Positions 62,026-64,000 of a stretch of DNA of 64,000 nt are shown piece after piece (position 1 is the stretch's first letter; the number at the start of each line of letters is the position of its first letter). The notes beneath the pieces were generated by a model that saw only the letters and a program-made list of their open reading frames with translations, ran no database searches and was not told the DNA's origin. A program made the translations under genes and the position numbers. Origin of the DNA: Amycolatopsis alba DSM 44262 (lineage in GTDB: Bacteria; Actinomycetota; Actinomycetes; Mycobacteriales; Pseudonocardiaceae); assembly GCF_000384215.1 (NCBI RefSeq), contig NZ_KB913032.1, forward strand, positions 1,575,021 to 1,639,020, given 5' to 3'.

Positions 62026-62736
62026 ATGCCGGTCACCGATGTCGCGATCGACAAGATCAAGGACATGATCATCTCCGGCGAGCTTGCTCCTGGCGACAGG
62101 CTGCCGAAAGAGGCCGAACTGGCCCAGCGGCTCGGCCTGTCCCGCAGTTCGCTGCGCGAAGCGGTGAAGGCGCTGTGCCTGATCCGCGTGCTCGACGTCC
62201 GCCAGGGCGACGGGACGTACGTCACCAGCCTCGAACCGAATCTCCTCCTCGACGCGATGACGTTCGTGGTGGACTTCCACCGCGACGACACCGTGCTGGA
62301 CTTCCTCGCCGTCCGCCGGATCCTCGAACCGGCGGCGACGGCGATGGCCGCGATGCACATGGGCGACGAGGACATCGCGGAACTAGGCCGCCTGCTCGAC
62401 GAGCTGGCCGACTCGCCGACGGTGGAGGCACTGGTCGCCAACGACCTGCAGTTCCACCGCAAGATCGCCGACGGGTCCGGGAATCCGGTGCTGTGCTCGC
62501 TGCTGGACAGCCTGTCCGGCCCCACCGCGCGCGCCCGCATCTGGCGCGGGCTCACCCAGGAGGGCGCGGTCGCGAAGACCCGCGAGCAGCACACGGCGAT
62601 CTACGAGGCCATCGCCGCCCGCGAGCCCGAACTCGCGCGTTCGTGGGCCACCGTGCACGTCGCGGGCGTGGAGCAATGGCTCCGCAACGCCCTCGGCACC
62701 GCCGATGATCCCACCGCGGCCACCGAACCTTCCTGA
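62026..62736 (+). CDS. GntR/FadR-subfamily transcriptional regulator
   Basis: 236-residue repressor. The winged helix is DRLPKEAELAQRLGLSRSSLREAVKAL near residue 40, and the C-terminal FCD sensor domain contains DLQFHRKIADGSGNPVL with metal-binding His. ATG 62026 (MPVTDVAIDKIKDMI) is the start. Divergent from the sugar operon, which it probably represses in the absence of the sugar or its acid. Confidence 0.92.
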   Translation: MPVTDVAIDKIKDMIISGELAPGDRLPKEAELAQRLGLSRSSLREAVKALCLIRVLDVRQGDGTYVTSLEPNLLLDAMTFVVDFHRDDTVLDFLAVRRILEPAATAMAAMHMGDEDIAELGRLLDELADSPTVEALVANDLQFHRKIADGSGNPVLCSLLDSLSGPTARARIWRGLTQEGAVAKTREQHTAIYEAIAAREPELARSWATVHVAGVEQWLRNALGTADDPTAATEPS

Positions 62737-62758
62737 CACAACAACCTCCATGGATGCT

Positions 62759-62809
62759 CCGTGAAGGCCTCCTTCCCTACCCTCAAGGTAGTGAAGGAGG
62801 CCTTCACGG
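62759..62809. repeat. Hairpin repeat, second CCGTGAAGGCCTCCTT copy
   Basis: Arms CCGTGAAGGCCTCCTT and complement enclose a smaller CTACC/GGTAG stem. The outer 16 bp are the same as in the element at 10645-10695, while the inside is different. Between convergent genes it can serve as a terminator. Confidence 0.85.
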
Positions 62810-62818
62810 ACTTTCGGG

Positions 62819-63835
62819 CTAAGTCTGGGCTTTCCCGCCGGCGTAGCGGGAAATGATCAGCGCGACCAGGATGATCACGCCGTAGATCGCTTTCAGCCAC
62901 TCAGGCGGCACCTGAGCGACCTGCAGCAGGTTGGTGACCGTCTGCAGGAGCAGCACGCCGGTGAGCGCCCCGACCAGCGTGCCCTTCCCACCGTCCAGGG
63001 AGACACCGCCGATCACCGCAGCCGCGAACACCTGGAGGATGAGCCCGTCGCCCTGATCGGCGCCGAGCGCACCGACGTAACCGGTGTACGCGAGCCCGCC
63101 GATCGCGGCCAGCACACCGGCCACGACGAACACACCCCACGAGATCCGGTCGACGCGGATACCGGCGGCCCGTGCGGCTTCCCGGTTCCCGCCGATGGCG
63201 TAGAGCGACCGGCCGATCCGGTGATACCGCAGCCCCAGCCCGAACACGGTGAACAGCGCCGCGGCCAGCCACACCGACATCGGCAGCCCGATGAACGTCG
63301 TCGTCGCCAGCGCGGTGAACACGTCCAGCTGGTCGAAGAGCGTCTTCCCCTGGGTGGACCCGATCTGCGTGCCGCGCAGCACCGTCAGCATCGCCAGCGT
63401 GACGATGAAGGCGTTCAGCTTCAGCTTGACGATCAGGAACCCGTTCACGAAACCGACCGCGGCACCGGCCACCAGCACGGCGAGGATGCCGGCGAAACCG
63501 GGGAATTCGGTGCCGAAGCCCGAAGACGCCACCGGGATGACCAGCATCGCGCCGAGCGCGGGCGCCATGCCCATGGTCGATTCCAGCGACAGGTCGAACT
63601 TCCCGGTCAGCAGCACGAGCGATTCGCCGAGCACCACCATCGACAGCGCCGCCGAGGCGGACAGGATCCCGACGATGCTGCCGAAGGTCAGGAACGTGTC
63701 ACTGATCAGTCCTCCGATGATCAGCACCACGACGAGCGCCGGAATCAGGGCGAGTTCGCGCAGCCAGCGGAACTTCCGGCGGCGCGGCGGGGCAGGCAGC
63801 GACGAAGTCTTCGGATCGGTCATGAGTTCAGTCAC
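62819..63835 (-). CDS. Sugar ABC transporter permease (RbsC type)
   Basis: Membrane subunit of a second ribose-type importer, 338 residues with about nine helices. GTG 63835 overlaps the ATPase stop (GTGA); ATG 63823 is an alternative. Family motifs are GESLVLLTGKFDLSLEST, FVNGFLIVKLKLNAFIVTLA and IGGVSLDGGKGTLVGAL. The ATPase runs off the window. The facing fucose-type operon suggests a deoxy-sugar substrate. Confidence 0.93.
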   Translation of the reverse strand: MTELMTDPKTSSLPAPPRRRKFRWLRELALIPALVVVLIIGGLISDTFLTFGSIVGILSASAALSMVVLGESLVLLTGKFDLSLESTMGMAPALGAMLVIPVASSGFGTEFPGFAGILAVLVAGAAVGFVNGFLIVKLKLNAFIVTLAMLTVLRGTQIGSTQGKTLFDQLDVFTALATTTFIGLPMSVWLAAALFTVFGLGLRYHRIGRSLYAIGGNREAARAAGIRVDRISWGVFVVAGVLAAIGGLAYTGYVGALGADQGDGLILQVFAAAVIGGVSLDGGKGTLVGALTGVLLLQTVTNLLQVAQVPPEWLKAIYGVIILVALIISRYAGGKAQT

Positions 63836-64000
63836 CGCTCGACTCCTTCGATGTCGGCCACCAGGTCGCCGTCGGACCAGCCCGCCCGGTGTTCGGCGAC
63901 CACGGCACCCGCGCGGAGCACGAGCACCCGGTCGCTCAGGCGGAGATCGTCCAGTTCGTCGCTGACGATCAGCACCGCCTTGCCCTCGGCCCGCACCCGG
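63832..64000 (-). CDS. Sugar ABC transporter ATP-binding protein, C-terminal end (cut by window)
   Basis: The last 55 residues of an ATPase read RVRAEGKAVLIVSDELDDLR and SDRVLVLRAGAVVAEH, the usual end of RbsA-type domain II. The stop overlaps the permease start. The N terminus lies beyond base 64000. Confidence 0.88.
   Translation of the reverse strand, partial: RVRAEGKAVLIVSDELDDLRLSDRVLVLRAGAVVAEHRAGWSDGDLVADIEGVER

Overview
The window is high-GC DNA from a filamentous actinomycete, most likely Pseudonocardiales and probably Amycolatopsis-like. The supporting signs are GC-rich third positions, GTG and TTG starts, ATGA/GTGA operon overlaps, a stand-alone SARP-type regulator, a SigD/ShbA-like sigma factor, and several families of long palindromic intergenic repeats. 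No rRNA, tRNA, CRISPR array, insertion sequence or phage gene was seen. The genus call is inference; gene families are read from protein motifs.

Layout. 1-5.5 kb (minus): the kdp potassium-pump operon, a 27-residue membrane ORF then kdpF-A-B-C-D (kdpD is cut by the window start). 5.7-7.6 kb (plus): asnB. 7.6-10.6 kb (minus): a GntR-controlled ABC exporter with two paralogous permeases. 11-14.5 kb: an AfsR-like SARP regulator and a small membrane protein. 14.8-24.4 kb: a myo-inositol catabolic locus, with iolG and a LacI repressor divergent from iolE, an ABC importer, iolC, iolB and iolD, and paired LacI operators between them. 24.4-26.7 kb: a dehydrogenase, a TetR regulator and a racemase-like protein. 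26.7-30.5 kb: a complete single-module indigoidine-type NRPS (A-Ox-T-TE).

31.7-41.5 kb holds a molybdenum-hydroxylase (cox-like) group, coxS-L-M-G, plus xdhC/coxF and coxE. It is interrupted by a threonine-dehydratase-like enzyme and its Lrp regulator. 41.6-45.6 kb is a mixed stretch: flavin hydroxylase, secreted nucleoside hydrolase, TetR and aldo/keto reductase. 45.6-53.1 kb (minus) is one tight protocatechuate/beta-ketoadipate operon, pcaI-J-F-H-G-D-C-R. It is followed by mocA and coxD homologues that probably serve the Mo-hydroxylase upstream. pcaB is not in the operon.

53.3-59.7 kb contains an acetoacetate-decarboxylase-fold protein, a secreted protein, glyoxylate/hydroxyacid reductase plus glycerate kinase, a cysteine-less IscA-like protein, GtrA-like and paired DUF202 membrane proteins, and the sigma factor. 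59.8-64 kb is an L-fucose/L-rhamnose-type sugar cluster (lactonase, dehydrogenase, mutarotase, FadR regulator). It faces a ribose-type ABC importer that runs off the window end.

Overall the window is dominated by catabolic and transport operons with local one-component regulators, and one small pigment NRPS. The most unusual signals are non-coding: a 21-bp tandem repeat family present at two loci, two further families of long palindromic hairpins, several candidate operators, and many tail-to-tail gene pairs whose ends overlap or nearly touch.
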